Positions 50,356-60,752 of a DNA stretch of 64,000 nt are shown in pieces. A program made the position numbers and the translations under genes. Under the pieces are notes generated by a model. It was not told where the DNA came from and did not search any database. It saw only the letters and a list, made by a program, of their open reading frames with translations. Numbering within the stretch: position 1 is the stretch's first letter; the number at the start of each line of letters is the position of its first letter. The stretch is from Bacillota bacterium (lineage in GTDB: Bacteria > Bacillota > Bacilli > Paenibacillales > NBRC-103111), in NCBI GenBank assembly GCA_023386955.1, contig JAEWIS010000044.1:62001-126000 (forward strand). Reading direction: 5' to 3'.

Positions 50356-50423
50356 AAATCGGTTTTGCCGATTTCGAGGCTTTCATAACACATCCAGCCT
50401 GTGGCTCGGACCATGTTATTTCA
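50356..50423 (+). repeat. 68-bp double-hairpin repeat, copy A
   Basis: Two adjacent hairpins: AAATCGG/CCGATTT, then a stem with ATAACA/TGTTAT outside and AGCC/GGCT inside. It is about 75% identical to copy B at 58550, and several differences keep base pairs. It ends 3 bp before element 5. Confidence 0.8.
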
Positions 50424-50426
50424 GGG

Positions 50427-50614
50427 TAGCGGAAACGTTTTTCCGTTATGCCGTGCTGTGAGGGCGTGGAAGCGGCTATAACGGAAAGGATTTTCCGCTA
50501 ATTGATGGGATTCGCTGCCGGGAGCTTGCTTCAAGGGCCAATAGCGGAAAAGGCCTTCCGCTATTGGAGCAGCGGCACCCCAATAGGGCAGATAGCGGAA
50601 GGTAGCTTCCGCTA
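50427..50614. repeat. Four-unit F-F-R-R element 5 (188 bp)
   Basis: Four 24-bp units: forward 50427-50450 and 50479-50502, reverse 50540-50563 and 50591-50614; gaps 28, 37 and 27 bp. Each unit is itself a hairpin: TAGCGGAA or TAACGGAA with TTCCGCTA or TTCCGTTA. It lies between convergent genes and is adjoined by element 6. Confidence 0.92.
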
Positions 50615-50643
50615 TTTGCTGCGAAATGCTCAGATTGAAGCAC

Positions 50644-50836
50644 TAGCGGAAGCCCTTCTTCCGCTATTTGCTGCGAAAACGGCCAGATTGGAGCACTAGC
50701 GGAAGCCCGTCTTCCTCTATTGGGCGGTTTTGCTGGGTTTGGTCCAGGAATGGCCGGTGATAACGGAAGTTCCCCTTCCGCTAACGGCCCCATCTGCCCT
50801 CGTCCACAGGAAATAGCGGAAGCTCGGCTTCCGCTA
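50644..50836. repeat. Four-unit F-F-R-R element 6 (193 bp)
   Basis: Four 25-bp units: forward 50644-50668 and 50697-50721, reverse 50759-50783 and 50812-50836; gaps 28, 37 and 28 bp. Units again begin TAGCGGAAGCC and end TTCC(G/T)CTATT. It is placed 29 bp after element 5, giving a tandem pair of elements, eight hairpins in 410 bp. Confidence 0.92.
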
Positions 50837-50932
50837 TTCCGTTTATTACCGCTGCATACCGTTGCATCCTATATCCGCCTGTTGGGCGGCATGTGGCGTC
50901 CACTCAGCTGTGCCCGCAATACTGCTGCGCAA

Positions 50933-53155
50933 TCAGCCCTTCCGCTGACCGGCCTCCCGCAGGCGGAATTGGCCGACCAGCTGCTGCAGGAACATGGTGA
51001 TGGCATCCACCTGATTGGAGCTGTAGCGCACATTACCCATGTCGGCCAACAGGCCCTGCACCTTGTTTTCCACCTGGCTGGAGATGCGGCGGTTTTCGAT
51101 GCTGATGGCGGCTATCTTTTCCATCAGCTCCACCACCTCGTCCACGGCCCGGCTCTTCTGGCTGTCGCCGGCATTGGCGCTGTACAACAGCTCCGTCGCT
51201 GCGGCAACCAGCAGGTTGCCTTCCTCCACCACCCGGCTGCCCTCCTCCATGGAGGCCACCGCCAGCTGCGCGTTGCGGTAGATCAGCTCCACCGTCTCCT
51301 GGATCTGTCCGGTGGAGGAGTGGGTCATGTCCGCCAGCTTGCGGATTTCACTGGCCACCACCGAAAAGCCCTTGCCGTGTTCGCCTACCCGGGCCGCTTC
51401 AATAGAAGCATTCAAAGCCAGCAGATTGGTTTGGGAAGAAATCTGCCCGATCACCTCCAGCACCTCGCCGATCTGCCGGGCCGTATCCATAAAGGTCAGA
51501 ATGGTTTTGTTGGTCTCCGCCACCGTGTCGGAGATCTGCGACATTTTGCCGCCGATCCGCTCCACCTCGCCCTGGGCCACCGCAATTTGCTCCGAGGCCT
51601 TGGCTTCCAGCTCCGCCAGCGTCGCCTTCATCTCATAGGCCACATCCTTGGCCACGTCAATATCCTTCAGCTGGCTGCGGATGCTGCGGATCATGGAATG
51701 GATTTCCTCGCCCATCCGCTCTGTCGCCGTCAGCGTGGCGTCCGTGGACTGGCCCAGCTCCCGCTGGTTGGCGCGCACATCCTCGGAGGCATGCTTCACC
51801 TTGAGCATCACAACCTCCAGAGAGTCGTTCATGTTGTTGATCCACTTGGCCAGCTCCCGGGTTTCGTCGCCTGCGAAATGGTTGGTGTCCAGCCGCTGGG
51901 TCAAATCCCCCTTGCCCTCCGCATTGATCCGGATGAAGCGGTTGATCCGCCGCAGACTGTCCGCGATAGGCAGCGTCCCTCTATGCCGGGAGGTCTGGGC
52001 GACCGCCCAGCCGCCAATCAGCTGCAGCAAACCCATGGCCAACGCCGCATACAGCACGGGCACATCCCTAGCCACGGCCACGCCGCACAGGGACGCTCCC
52101 GCCAGAGCAAACAGCAGCACTACGGGAAACTGGACGCGGCGGATTTTGAAATCGATGCTCCGCAGCCGGTACACCTCCTCCAGATCCCCCTCGCACATCA
52201 TTCCCCACAAATCCGGACAATGGGGAAGCCGGAAGGTCACACCCTTGCCGATAACGGAGATATGCCGGTAATCCGAATACCCGGGAAACTCCACAAACAG
52301 GTTGCTGCCCTTGGCAATGGTCCCTGCCACTCCCGGGTGCAGCTGCCCGGTGGCCGGGTCGGTGAACATCAGCTCCAGCTCCGTATGCTCTGAAACCCGC
52401 ACCGTTCCCCAGTCCGTGGACACGCCATCCTTCAGATTTTCCCCGTGGGTGAAGGTCCGGTCCTCGAAGCGGCTGCGGGACAACGCGGTTCCCGGCGCAA
52501 TCTCCTTACGCAGGACAGGGGAGGCCATAAACAGGTAATTGTCACCCGAATCCGGATAAACATGGCCCGATTCCCGCTGGATCAGATCGCCCAGGACATC
52601 GTTGGGCACCCGGCCGCACAACGCCCCCATCCAGGTTCCGCCGCTCATGATGGGGTAGATGAACAGCAGGGTCATTTTATCGTGAAAAGAGGAGGTGCTG
52701 GGTCCGATCTTGACGGTCAACGGATCGGCATACGGGCCGTACAGGCATCGGCCGTCCTTCTGCTTGGAGGAATAGAGAACACCCTCGCGGAAGGGAGCGT
52801 CGGAGGCATTTTGCCCCATGTGCGGGGCATAGGTAGAATAGATAACATCCAGCTTGCTGTCCAGTACGAACAGCTCCGAAAAATCCGCAGCCCGCTGACG
52901 TACCGCCTGTGACAATCGCTCCCATACAGGGGCAGACTCGGCTTGCCACAACGCGCCTCCCTGCACAGAGGAAGCCGCTTCCGCACAATACCGCTCCAGA
53001 TGGGTCCAGCAGTCCGTCGCCCATTCCGTCAGAAGGTCCTTGCGGGTATGGGCAATCCCTTCGAAAATCTCCTCGATATCCTCCTTTAAATGCTTGTTAA
53101 GCCTGCATGACCACCACAGCGGAAGGCCTTTCCGAAATCCGAGCCAGCCAAACAT
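50933..53155 (-). CDS. Methyl-accepting chemotaxis protein with mid-chain membrane hairpin
   Basis: A 740-residue chemoreceptor. There is no N-terminal membrane anchor: the first ~350 residues are soluble and include a cache/PDC-like sensor region ('[20 protein letters not shown]', '[23 protein letters not shown]'). Two close membrane helices follow (about 365-405, '[44 protein letters not shown]'), then a HAMP-like linker and the signalling domain with the hairpin tip '[42 protein letters not shown]', complete for CheA/CheW contact. If the helices form a simple hairpin, the sensor domain is inside the cell, unlike classical receptors. Start at 53155 follows GGGGGAAG; the six codons before it are not used. 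Ligand unknown. Confidence 0.88.
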   Translation of the reverse strand: MFGWLGFRKGLPLWWSCRLNKHLKEDIEEIFEGIAHTRKDLLTEWATDCWTHLERYCAEAASSVQGGALWQAESAPVWERLSQAVRQRAADFSELFVLDSKLDVIYSTYAPHMGQNASDAPFREGVLYSSKQKDGRCLYGPYADPLTVKIGPSTSSFHDKMTLLFIYPIMSGGTWMGALCGRVPNDVLGDLIQRESGHVYPDSGDNYLFMASPVLRKEIAPGTALSRSRFEDRTFTHGENLKDGVSTDWGTVRVSEHTELELMFTDPATGQLHPGVAGTIAKGSNLFVEFPGYSDYRHISVIGKGVTFRLPHCPDLWGMMCEGDLEEVYRLRSIDFKIRRVQFPVVLLFALAGASLCGVAVARDVPVLYAALAMGLLQLIGGWAVAQTSRHRGTLPIADSLRRINRFIRINAEGKGDLTQRLDTNHFAGDETRELAKWINNMNDSLEVVMLKVKHASEDVRANQRELGQSTDATLTATERMGEEIHSMIRSIRSQLKDIDVAKDVAYEMKATLAELEAKASEQIAVAQGEVERIGGKMSQISDTVAETNKTILTFMDTARQIGEVLEVIGQISSQTNLLALNASIEAARVGEHGKGFSVVASEIRKLADMTHSSTGQIQETVELIYRNAQLAVASMEEGSRVVEEGNLLVAAATELLYSANAGDSQKSRAVDEVVELMEKIAAISIENRRISSQVENKVQGLLADMGNVRYSSNQVDAITMFLQQLVGQFRLREAGQRKG

Positions 53156-53465
53156 ACTTCTTCCCCCAGTCATCGACTATGTATAATGTTCTGTTTTTGA
53201 TGTTAAGTATTGTAACATAGGAAGTGTCGAAATGATGAAGTGGAATGAGACAAATAAGTGAAAATTCGAAGATTATTCTGAAAATATGACAAAACGTTCG
53301 TCTTTTCCGGATTTAAATAGGAGGAAGGGCGTTTAGGAAGAATATGGAGAACTGGGCTTGTTCATGGTATGATACAGAAAATACGTTCGTAGTTTTTATT
53401 CCCAAAAGTAACGGAATGCTCTGTAGCTTACCATTTTCATATAAAAGAGAGGAGTTTTGGCGGAA
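53156..53465. other. Divergent promoter region of the chemoreceptor and Lhr genes
   Basis: AT-rich. A plus-strand extended -10-like box, TGGTATGAT, ends at 53373, about 90 nt before the helicase gene. On the minus strand a TTATACA box near 53180 could serve the chemoreceptor. No repeat or gene seen. Confidence 0.45.
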
Positions 53466-56400
53466 ATGTCCGTTTCCTTTCATCCGGTTATTGAAGCTTG
53501 GTTCAAACAATCCTTCGGCTCGCCTACCCCTGTGCAGGAGGAGGCTTGGGAGGCCATTGCCGGAGGGCATAGCACCCTCATCGCCGCACCTACCGGCTCC
53601 GGTAAAACCTTGGCCGCACTCCTGCCCTGCCTGGACCGGATTGTCCGGGAAGCGAGGGAACAGGAGGCCGGCTCAGCCAGAAGGGGAGTGAAGCTCCTTT
53701 ATGTGACTCCGCTGAAGGCGCTGAACAACGATATCCACCATCATATATTCCGGTTTGCGGCGGAGCTGTCGGCAGTTGCCAAGGAGGGGCAGACGGAGTG
53801 GCCCGGCTTTACGGTTGGGGTGCGGACGGGGGACACCTCCCAAAGCACTCGGGCTTCCATGCTCCGCCATCCTCCGGATCTGCTCATCACCACCCCGGAA
53901 TCCCTCTATTTGATGCTGACTGCGGTGAAGGCCAGGGAGATTCTGCGCACCGTCAGGCAGGTGATTGTGGATGAAATTCATGATTTGGCCTCGGACAAAA
54001 GAGGAGTGCATCTTTCCTTGTCGCTGGAACGGCTGGCCTTTCTCTGCGGGGAGAATCCCCAGCGCATCGGTGTATCCGCCACCCAGAAGCCGCTGGAGCG
54101 CGTTGCCCGGTACCTGGGCGGCTGGGAGGAACCGGAGCACTCGGACAGTGGTGCCGGAGAGATGATGCCAAGACCTGTCCATATTGTGGAAAGCCCCATG
54201 GAGCGCAGACTTACCGTATCCGTGACCATGCCGGCCAGAGGTGTCCGGGCCATGGACAAGGAGGCGGTCTGGGGGCCGTTGGTGCAGCGGATTCTGCAGT
54301 GTATGGAGGGCGCCCGGTCGGTGCTTATTTTTGTAAACAACAGGCGGCTTTGCGAGCGGCTCACCCTGCGCCTGAACGAACATGTAGGGTACGAAATGGC
54401 CCGGTCCCATCACGGCAGCGTGTCACGGGAGCGGCGCCTGGAGGTGGAATCCATGCTTAAGGCGGGGGAGCTGCGCTGTCTGGTGGCTACCTCTACCCTG
54501 GAGCTGGGAATTGACGTGGGAGAAATCGATGTGGTGCTCCAGATTGACTCGCCCAAGGAGGCGGCTGCAGGCATCCAGCGATTTGGACGGGCTGGCCATG
54601 CCGTCGGCGGGGAAAGCCGTGGGGTTGTGATTGTCCGCACCCGGGGGGATTTGCCGGAGGCGGCAGTGCTGGCCAAGGCGGTGGCCCAACGTGACATTGA
54701 AGATATCCGTATTCCCCGCCATAAGCTGGATGTGCTGTCGCAGCACACGGTTGCCGCCGTGGCGGCCGCGGGGACCGGTGAGGAATGGAGCCCTGAAGCA
54801 TGGTTCCGTGTGGCGGCCGGCAGTGACTGTTACCGGGACTATCCTTGGGAGCGTTATGAAGCCATGCTGGATGTGTTATCCGGCAGGTATCCGTTCTCCC
54901 GGCCGCTGATCGGCTGGAACCGGGACACGGACAAGCTGTTCCGGCTTCCGGGCTCGGCCATTGCCGCCTCCATGGGGAGCGGAACCATTCCCCAAACCTC
55001 CGCTTTTCCGGTGCATCATGCAGAGACACGGATGCATCTGGGGGAGCTGGACGAGGAGTATGTATATGAAAGCAGGCCGGGGGATGCCTTCCAGCTGGGA
55101 GCCAGTTCATGGACAATCCGCTCCATCCGCCATGACCGGGTTTATGTGACGGAGAGCGACCACAGCTACAGTGAAATTCCTTTCTGGAAAGCGGAGGCGG
55201 GAGGCCGCAGCCCGCTGATCGGCACAAGCATCGGCGGTATGCTGGCCTTTATCCGGGACGCTTCCCGGCACAGTGGAGATGAGGAGAAGGAGCGCCTGCT
55301 GATGCAGGGGCTGATGGAGGAATACAGGCTGGATGAGGATGCGGCCTCCGAGCTGGTGGGTTATATCCGCAGCCAGGACAAACATGGTCTGGTGCCGACG
55401 GATACGCTGATTGTGGCGGAGCATTACAAGGATGACGGGGAGCGGCATCATCTGGTGGTGCACAGCCTGTTGGGCCGCCGTATCCACCGAACCTGGGAGA
55501 TGGCACTGCGGATGCGTTTTGACGCGCTAAGTCCGACCCAGGTGTATTCCATCGCCAAGGATGACGGTATGGAGTTTGTTTTCTCCGGCTGGAATCCGGA
55601 TTGGCTGTTGGAGCCGGGACGGCTGTCTACCTCCCAACTGGAGGAGCTGCTGTGGGAGGCGCTGCCGGGTACGCCCATGTTCGGCAGAGCCTTTCGCCGG
55701 GTGGCGGAAACCTCGCTGCTGCTGGCCAGAGGCTATGAGCGCCAATCCTCCTGGACCATGCGCTTCCGGAGTGAGGAGCTTTTGAAGCAGGCCCTTCCTT
55801 TTGCGGATAAGTATCCTTATCTGAGGGAGGCGTATGCGGTATGCCTGGAGGAGGAGCTGGATGTGCCGGGACTGCACCGGCTGCTGGAGGATTTGCGGAC
55901 AGGTGCCGTTCAGCTGCAGACGGTGGATTCCATTGCGCCGTCGCCCTTTGCCATGCGGTTTATGAATGATTTTGCGATGACGTCCCTGTATGAGTCAGAT
56001 GCGCTGGGACGTGATGTCCATATGCGGCTTCTGGGCATCAACCGGGAGCTGGCTGCGGAATGGTTCGGCCAGGAGGGCCTGCGCACGCTGATTAGCCGAC
56101 AGGTGCTGGAGGAGGAAAAACGCAGGCTGGCGCATCCTGCTTGGCTTGCTGCTGCGGGCGGGGATGCCGACGGTGAAAAACGCAGCCTGCTCCGCCTTCT
56201 GAAGGAATACGGCGACCTGTCCCGGGAGGAACTGGACCGGTTATGGCAGTCTGCAGCCGGAGAAGGAGCTTCAGGGCCGGAAGCTGGCGCTGAAGTTGCC
56301 GGAGGGCAGGAGGGTATTGCCGAAAATGGGGTCAACGGACGATCCGGTGTTGGAGATGGGAGTGGCGGTCCTCTATCGTCAGCGGATGAGCTGCTGCCTC

Positions 56401-57980
56401 AGCTGCTTGAGGCTGGTAGCGTGAGGAGCATTCGCGTGGCAGGAGAGGAACGGTTTGTGAGCCGCGACGAAGAGGCGTGGTATGCGGGTTTTCCCCATAC
56501 GCCGGAGGCTTCTTTTATTGCCAGGCGGTATGTGGAGCGTGTGCTTTCCTTCCGCTCGGAGGAGCTGGCGGCCCGCTTCGGCGTGGAAGAAGGACTGGCC
56601 GAGGCATGGACGGCGGGTTGGCTGGCGGACGGAACGGCTACTACGGCCCCTTTTGCCGGGCCGCAGGAAACCGGATTGTACACGGCATCCAAAATTGCCG
56701 AACGGCTGGTGCGCACCTCCATCTCGGATTTCCGGGTAAAGCATGGAGCCATTGAGGCCTCCCGGTATGCACTTCATCTGCTGCAAACCCAGTATCTGCT
56801 TCCGGAGCGCCGTTTGGAAGGCCCGGAGGGTTTGCTGCGGATTGTCGGGCAGCTCCAGGGGATTTATCTTCCGGTAGCCTATTGGGAGAAGATGGTGTTT
56901 CCCGCCCGCCTGAAGGAATACCGCAAGGAGTGGCTGGACCAGCTGTGCGCAGCGGGGGAGCTGTTCTGGATGGGACGCAAGGAGGAGGACGAGAAGGAAG
57001 GGCGGATCGCCTTTTTTCTGGCTGCCGAACGGGGAGAGGCGGAGCCCTTTATCCGCAGAGCTTTAGGCGGACCTGCTTCGTCGCAGCCTGAGCTTCTCGC
57101 TTTGCTGGCTTCCAAGGGAGCCAGCTTCCTGACGGCGCTCTCCCGGGAAACGGGGGAGCCTCCTTCCGGTCTGCTCCCCAAGCTGATGGAGCTGGTATGG
57201 GAGGGCCGGGCGGCCAACGACCAGTTTGCGCCTCTCCGGCTGGCCGCCGGTTCTCCGTCGGGCGCCCGCGGCAAACGCGGAGAGTTCCAGTCCGGCTTTG
57301 GCCGGTGGTACGCGCTGCTGCCTGGGGAAGAGGAGAATGCGGAGGCCTGCGCCTTATCCTACAGCAAACGCTGGATGGAGAATTTCGGTCTGTTGACCCG
57401 GGGGGTGGCGGCAACGGCAGCGCCTTACGGCTGGGAACAGCTGTCGGGTGTGCTGCGCAAGCTGGAGGATTGGGGGATGGCTGTCCGGGGTTTCTTCGTC
57501 AAGGACATTCCGGCGATGCAATTTACCACACGGGAGACGGTGGAGCAGCTGGAGGCGGCTTTGCCCGGAGACACGGGGAAACCCGTGCTGATTTCCGCGG
57601 CGGACCCTGCCAATCCTTTCGGCGCCTGGGTGGAATGGCCGGAGCTGCCGGGAGTCCAGTTTGCCCGTAAGCCGGGCAATTTTTTGGTGTACGAGGGTAA
57701 TGCCCTATGCCTGTGGATGGAGAATTTCGGCAAACATGTAGCCGTATTCCCCGGGCATCCGGCTGCCGTGCAAGGGCAGAACGAACGTCTCGCCGCAATT
57801 CTGGCGGAGGTGTTCAGCACGTTAATCGCCAGACATCATCTCAGCAAAATTACGTTGGAGCGCTGGAACGGCCGGCCTGCAGCGGAGACCGGCCCGGTCG
57901 AGGATTTCCGGCGGCTGGGGGGAGAGCTGGACCGCACGCGGTTCATATTCTGGCCGACGGCGCTGAAGTATAGGCGGTAG
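53466..57980 (+). CDS. lhr: Lhr-type DEAD/DEAH helicase, 1504 residues
   Basis: A very large superfamily 2 helicase, close to the length of E. coli Lhr (about 1538). The helicase core is at the N terminus: 'TPVQEEAWEAI', Walker A 'PTGSGKT' (about 42-48), 'TPLKALNND', 'TTPESLYLML', 'DEIHDL', 'VSATQ', then 'STLELGIDVGEIDVVLQIDSPKEAAAGIQRFGRAGH' as motifs V-VI. After it come the winged helix and the long Lhr-C region (about 700-1500), which includes AlkZ-like folds in characterised members. Lhr proteins translocate on single-stranded DNA and are linked to DNA repair. ATG 53466 is 11 nt after GGAG; TTG 53457 is too close to it. A low-complexity Gly/Glu linker lies around residues 935-980. Confidence 0.9.
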   Translation: MSVSFHPVIEAWFKQSFGSPTPVQEEAWEAIAGGHSTLIAAPTGSGKTLAALLPCLDRIVREAREQEAGSARRGVKLLYVTPLKALNNDIHHHIFRFAAELSAVAKEGQTEWPGFTVGVRTGDTSQSTRASMLRHPPDLLITTPESLYLMLTAVKAREILRTVRQVIVDEIHDLASDKRGVHLSLSLERLAFLCGENPQRIGVSATQKPLERVARYLGGWEEPEHSDSGAGEMMPRPVHIVESPMERRLTVSVTMPARGVRAMDKEAVWGPLVQRILQCMEGARSVLIFVNNRRLCERLTLRLNEHVGYEMARSHHGSVSRERRLEVESMLKAGELRCLVATSTLELGIDVGEIDVVLQIDSPKEAAAGIQRFGRAGHAVGGESRGVVIVRTRGDLPEAAVLAKAVAQRDIEDIRIPRHKLDVLSQHTVAAVAAAGTGEEWSPEAWFRVAAGSDCYRDYPWERYEAMLDVLSGRYPFSRPLIGWNRDTDKLFRLPGSAIAASMGSGTIPQTSAFPVHHAETRMHLGELDEEYVYESRPGDAFQLGASSWTIRSIRHDRVYVTESDHSYSEIPFWKAEAGGRSPLIGTSIGGMLAFIRDASRHSGDEEKERLLMQGLMEEYRLDEDAASELVGYIRSQDKHGLVPTDTLIVAEHYKDDGERHHLVVHSLLGRRIHRTWEMALRMRFDALSPTQVYSIAKDDGMEFVFSGWNPDWLLEPGRLSTSQLEELLWEALPGTPMFGRAFRRVAETSLLLARGYERQSSWTMRFRSEELLKQALPFADKYPYLREAYAVCLEEELDVPGLHRLLEDLRTGAVQLQTVDSIAPSPFAMRFMNDFAMTSLYESDALGRDVHMRLLGINRELAAEWFGQEGLRTLISRQVLEEEKRRLAHPAWLAAAGGDADGEKRSLLRLLKEYGDLSREELDRLWQSAAGEGASGPEAGAEVAGGQEGIAENGVNGRSGVGDGSGGPLSSADELLPQLLEAGSVRSIRVAGEERFVSRDEEAWYAGFPHTPEASFIARRYVERVLSFRSEELAARFGVEEGLAEAWTAGWLADGTATTAPFAGPQETGLYTASKIAERLVRTSISDFRVKHGAIEASRYALHLLQTQYLLPERRLEGPEGLLRIVGQLQGIYLPVAYWEKMVFPARLKEYRKEWLDQLCAAGELFWMGRKEEDEKEGRIAFFLAAERGEAEPFIRRALGGPASSQPELLALLASKGASFLTALSRETGEPPSGLLPKLMELVWEGRAANDQFAPLRLAAGSPSGARGKRGEFQSGFGRWYALLPGEEENAEACALSYSKRWMENFGLLTRGVAATAAPYGWEQLSGVLRKLEDWGMAVRGFFVKDIPAMQFTTRETVEQLEAALPGDTGKPVLISAADPANPFGAWVEWPELPGVQFARKPGNFLVYEGNALCLWMENFGKHVAVFPGHPAAVQGQNERLAAILAEVFSTLIARHHLSKITLERWNGRPAAETGPVEDFRRLGGELDRTRFIFWPTALKYRR

Positions 57981-58203
57981 GGTGGAAGGTGGCGGGCGGT
58001 CAGTGGAAAGGGAACATTGCTTAGTGGAAGAAGCTGTTAGTGGTAGAAGCTAATATAGAAGTTAGTCGGGTGGTCATAGGTGGTAGAACAGGCGCGGTAA
58101 AAGGAGTATGGGGTTCTGATGAAGGAGCCTGCGCGGCAGCATAACAGAAGGGAAATGTCCGCGCTAGGCCAAGATGCAGCAGCCAGTGCCGCCGCCGTAA
58201 CTT
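57981..58203. other. Intergenic stretch after lhr
   Basis: Purine-rich GGTGG-type words near the start; no terminator or gene seen before element 7. Confidence 0.4.
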
Positions 58204-58386
58204 TAACGGCGGTGAGCGACGCTATTTGCCTTCATTATGCCCCCTACCGATTCTAACGGCGGCAGGAGCCGCTATTTTCCCTAAATCGGCCCCATCGGGC
58301 TGCTTTTGGCTTCAATAAGAGCGCTCACTTCCGTTAGAATTTGAAAAGGCCGTATAACCGCCGAATAGGGGCGCTCGCGTCCGTTA
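58204..58386. repeat. Four-unit F-F-R-R element 7 (183 bp)
   Basis: Four 23-bp units: forward 58204-58226 and 58254-58276, reverse 58314-58336 and 58364-58386; gaps exactly 27, 37 and 27 bp. Forward units begin TAACGGCGG and end GCTATT; reverse units begin AATA and end TCCGTTA. Confidence 0.93.
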
Positions 58387-58549
58387 CAAATCCAGGTGCC
58401 TCGCGCTACACACCTCAGCGCCTGAAACTATGGGATAACGAGGTTTAGAGGTTTATATATAAGATAAACCATAGACTGCACCTAATCCAAGGCTAACCAC
58501 GTCTCCGCAACCCTATGGCCAAAACCAGGGAGCTCGCCCAACCCCCCTT

Positions 58550-58617
58550 AATTTGGCTGCGCCAATTTCGAAGCTTGAATAACCCATTCGGCCTATGGCC
58601 TGGACCGGGTTATTCAA
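58550..58617 (+). repeat. 68-bp double-hairpin repeat, copy B
   Basis: Hairpin AATTTGGC/GCCAATT, then a longer stem with ATAACCC/GGGTTAT outside and GGCC/GGCC inside. It is homologous to copy A at 50356 in the same orientation. Positions that differ from A include paired changes (C-G to T-A, A-T to C-G, A-T to G-C). Confidence 0.82.
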
Positions 58618-58775
58618 AAGGCGCTACGATTTTTTGGCGATAAGCAGGAAAAAGCAGGAGGAATGTAGAAATTTCCGAAGATACAAGTGCTGCTTGCCGA
58701 TACAAAAGCCTGCGTCCCGCATGAGATACGGAGCAGATATGCGTTGACCGCAGGTTAAAAAGGGGTTGTTGCCGG
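58618..58775. other. Leader region of the GGDEF/EAL gene
   Basis: I looked for a cyclic-di-GMP riboswitch (GEMM-type) because of the downstream gene and did not find its conserved segments. An AAAAAGGGG stretch ends about 11 nt before GTG 58776. Confidence 0.45.
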
Positions 58776-60665
58776 GTGCCGTCAGAGGAACAGTTGGGAA
58801 GAGAGAATAAACCGAAAAGCATGATTCCGCCGGTGCTGGTGGGTTTGGCGGCCTGCGGAAGCTTGTTTGAGGTGATCCGCAGCCTGCAGCCGCCCCCCAT
58901 GATCGTGTTCCTTTCATGCTGTGCGCTGCTGGTTCCCTGGCTGCTGTATACCCATTTCCGCCATTCCGCCAACCTCGCCAAGGAGCGGGGGTTCGCCGCC
59001 GTGTACCGGGAACTGATCGATCAGGTCAATGATGCCATTCTGGTCATCAGCGCCAAAAGTCCCCACCGGATTCTGGAATGCAATCAGGCGGCTTCTGTTT
59101 GGCTGGGCTACAGCTATGATGAACTGCTCAGCGTAGATGCAGAGAAGATAGCCGACGTGTCCCAGGTGGTGGAGCTGATGAAACGGAAGGTCACCCCCGG
59201 CAGTACCCAGGCCGAATACCGGGAAATCCATTACCGTACCAAGGACGGGCGGCTGGTTCCGGCCGAGGTGAATATCCGGATGATCCGCCTGCAGGGGCAG
59301 CGGGCGCTGCTGGCCATCGGCCGGGATCTGACGGAGCGCAAGCGCATGGAGAACCGCATCCGCCATATGGCGTATTACGACGATCTGACCGGCTTGCCCA
59401 ACCGCAGGCTGTTTCGGGAAAAGCTGGAGGAGGTTATGGTGGCCGCCAGGGCCCATAATGGAGGCGCCGCTGTGCTGTATCTGGATATTGACCGGTTCAA
59501 GCTGGTCAATGACAGCTTCGGTCATGATTACGGGGACATGCTGCTGATGCAGGTGGCGGAGCGTTTTGTACGCTGCATCGGCGATGAGGATTTTGTGGCC
59601 CGGACGGAAGGCGATGAGTTCGCCATGTTCTATGCCGGCATCACCGCCAAGGAGCAGCTGGAGCAGCTGGCGGAGGGGATTTACCACTCATTGGAGCAGC
59701 CCTTCCAGATCGGGCAGTTTCAGATTCATATCACGGCCTCCATCGGCATCGCCCACTATCTGGGGGAGCAGGGGGAGACGGCGGATCTGATGATGAAGTA
59801 TGCCGATATAGCCTTGTCCCGGGCCAAGGAAACCGGGAAGAACACCCATCAGATATTTAACTCTGACATGAACAAAATCTCTCTCACCAAGCTGACGCTG
59901 GAAAGCGAGCTGCGGCATGCCATCCGCAACAACGAATTTATGCTGGTTTACCAGCCCCAGATTCATCTGGAGACCGGCTCCGTGGTGGGAATGGAAGCGC
60001 TTATCCGCTGGAATCACCCCATGCGGGGGCTGGTGTCGCCGGGGGATTTTATCCCCATCGCTGAGGAAACGGGCCTGATTGTGCCCATCGGGGAATGGGT
60101 GCTTATGGAGGCATGCCGGCAGAACAAACAATGGCAGGATGTGGGGCTGCCTGCTGTGCCCGTGTCCGTGAATTTGTCCATGCGCCAATTCCTCCAGCAT
60201 GATCTCAAGGGCAAAATCCACGCTGTCCTGGAGGATACCCAGCTTCCGGCACGGTTTCTGGAGCTGGAGATTACGGAAAGCATGACCATGGATGTGGAGT
60301 TCGCCACCAGCTCCTTGCGGGAGCTGAAGAGTCTGGGCGTGCAGATCAGCATCGACGATTTTGGGACCGGCTACAGCTCGCTCCATTTCCTGAAGAAATT
60401 CCCCATCGACAAGCTCAAAATCGACCGTTCCTTTGTCCGGGATGTGATGTGCGATCCCAATGATGCGGCGATTGTAGCGACGATTATCAGCATGACTCAT
60501 CACTTGAACCTGCTGGTTATCGCTGAAGGGGTGGAAACCCGGGAGCAGATGCACTTTTTGCGGGATAACCAATGCAACCTGATTCAGGGCTATTGGTACA
60601 GCCCCCCTCTGCCTGCACAGGACATGCAGAACATCCTGAGGCAGTCCCACCCGCTTCCGGCGTAA
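58776..60665 (+). CDS. PAS-GGDEF-EAL cyclic-di-GMP turnover protein
   Basis: A 629-residue protein starting at GTG 58776. One or two short hydrophobic helices at about 15-60 ('[18 protein letters not shown]', '[20 protein letters not shown]') probably anchor it. A PAS domain follows (about 75-190, '[33 protein letters not shown]'). The GGDEF domain (about 195-360) has '[20 protein letters not shown]' but reads 'RTEGDEFA' at the active site, with Glu instead of the first Gly, and lacks an RxxD inhibitory site. The EAL domain (about 375-620) has '[11 protein letters not shown]', 'VNLSMRQF', 'LEITES', '[11 protein letters not shown]' and 'KIDRSFV', so the phosphodiesterase set looks intact. Net degradation of c-di-GMP is the likeliest output. 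Confidence 0.92.
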   Translation: MPSEEQLGRENKPKSMIPPVLVGLAACGSLFEVIRSLQPPPMIVFLSCCALLVPWLLYTHFRHSANLAKERGFAAVYRELIDQVNDAILVISAKSPHRILECNQAASVWLGYSYDELLSVDAEKIADVSQVVELMKRKVTPGSTQAEYREIHYRTKDGRLVPAEVNIRMIRLQGQRALLAIGRDLTERKRMENRIRHMAYYDDLTGLPNRRLFREKLEEVMVAARAHNGGAAVLYLDIDRFKLVNDSFGHDYGDMLLMQVAERFVRCIGDEDFVARTEGDEFAMFYAGITAKEQLEQLAEGIYHSLEQPFQIGQFQIHITASIGIAHYLGEQGETADLMMKYADIALSRAKETGKNTHQIFNSDMNKISLTKLTLESELRHAIRNNEFMLVYQPQIHLETGSVVGMEALIRWNHPMRGLVSPGDFIPIAEETGLIVPIGEWVLMEACRQNKQWQDVGLPAVPVSVNLSMRQFLQHDLKGKIHAVLEDTQLPARFLELEITESMTMDVEFATSSLRELKSLGVQISIDDFGTGYSSLHFLKKFPIDKLKIDRSFVRDVMCDPNDAAIVATIISMTHHLNLLVIAEGVETREQMHFLRDNQCNLIQGYWYSPPLPAQDMQNILRQSHPLPA

Positions 60666-60752
60666 GCCATCACTGCTCCCCTTCGTGCTGCTGCCACTCC
60701 CGGATAACAGCCTGTTTTGGCGCCCAAACCTCAAGTTGCCACCAAATGTTCA

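Noticed and set aside
50427..50836. CRISPR array
   Set aside because: Repeats alternate in orientation, vary in sequence, have gaps of 27/37 rather than uniform spacers, and no cas gene is present.
50720..52393. 557-codon plus-strand open frame opposite the chemoreceptor
   Set aside because: Antisense shadow rich in His/Leu/Gly; begins inside element 6.
58575..58617. Terminator at the hairpin TTGAATAACCC/GGGTTATTCAA
   Set aside because: No T run on either side; it is better explained as part of the 68-bp repeat, copy B.
58618..58775. Cyclic-di-GMP riboswitch before the GGDEF/EAL gene
   Set aside because: The conserved GEMM core segments are not present.
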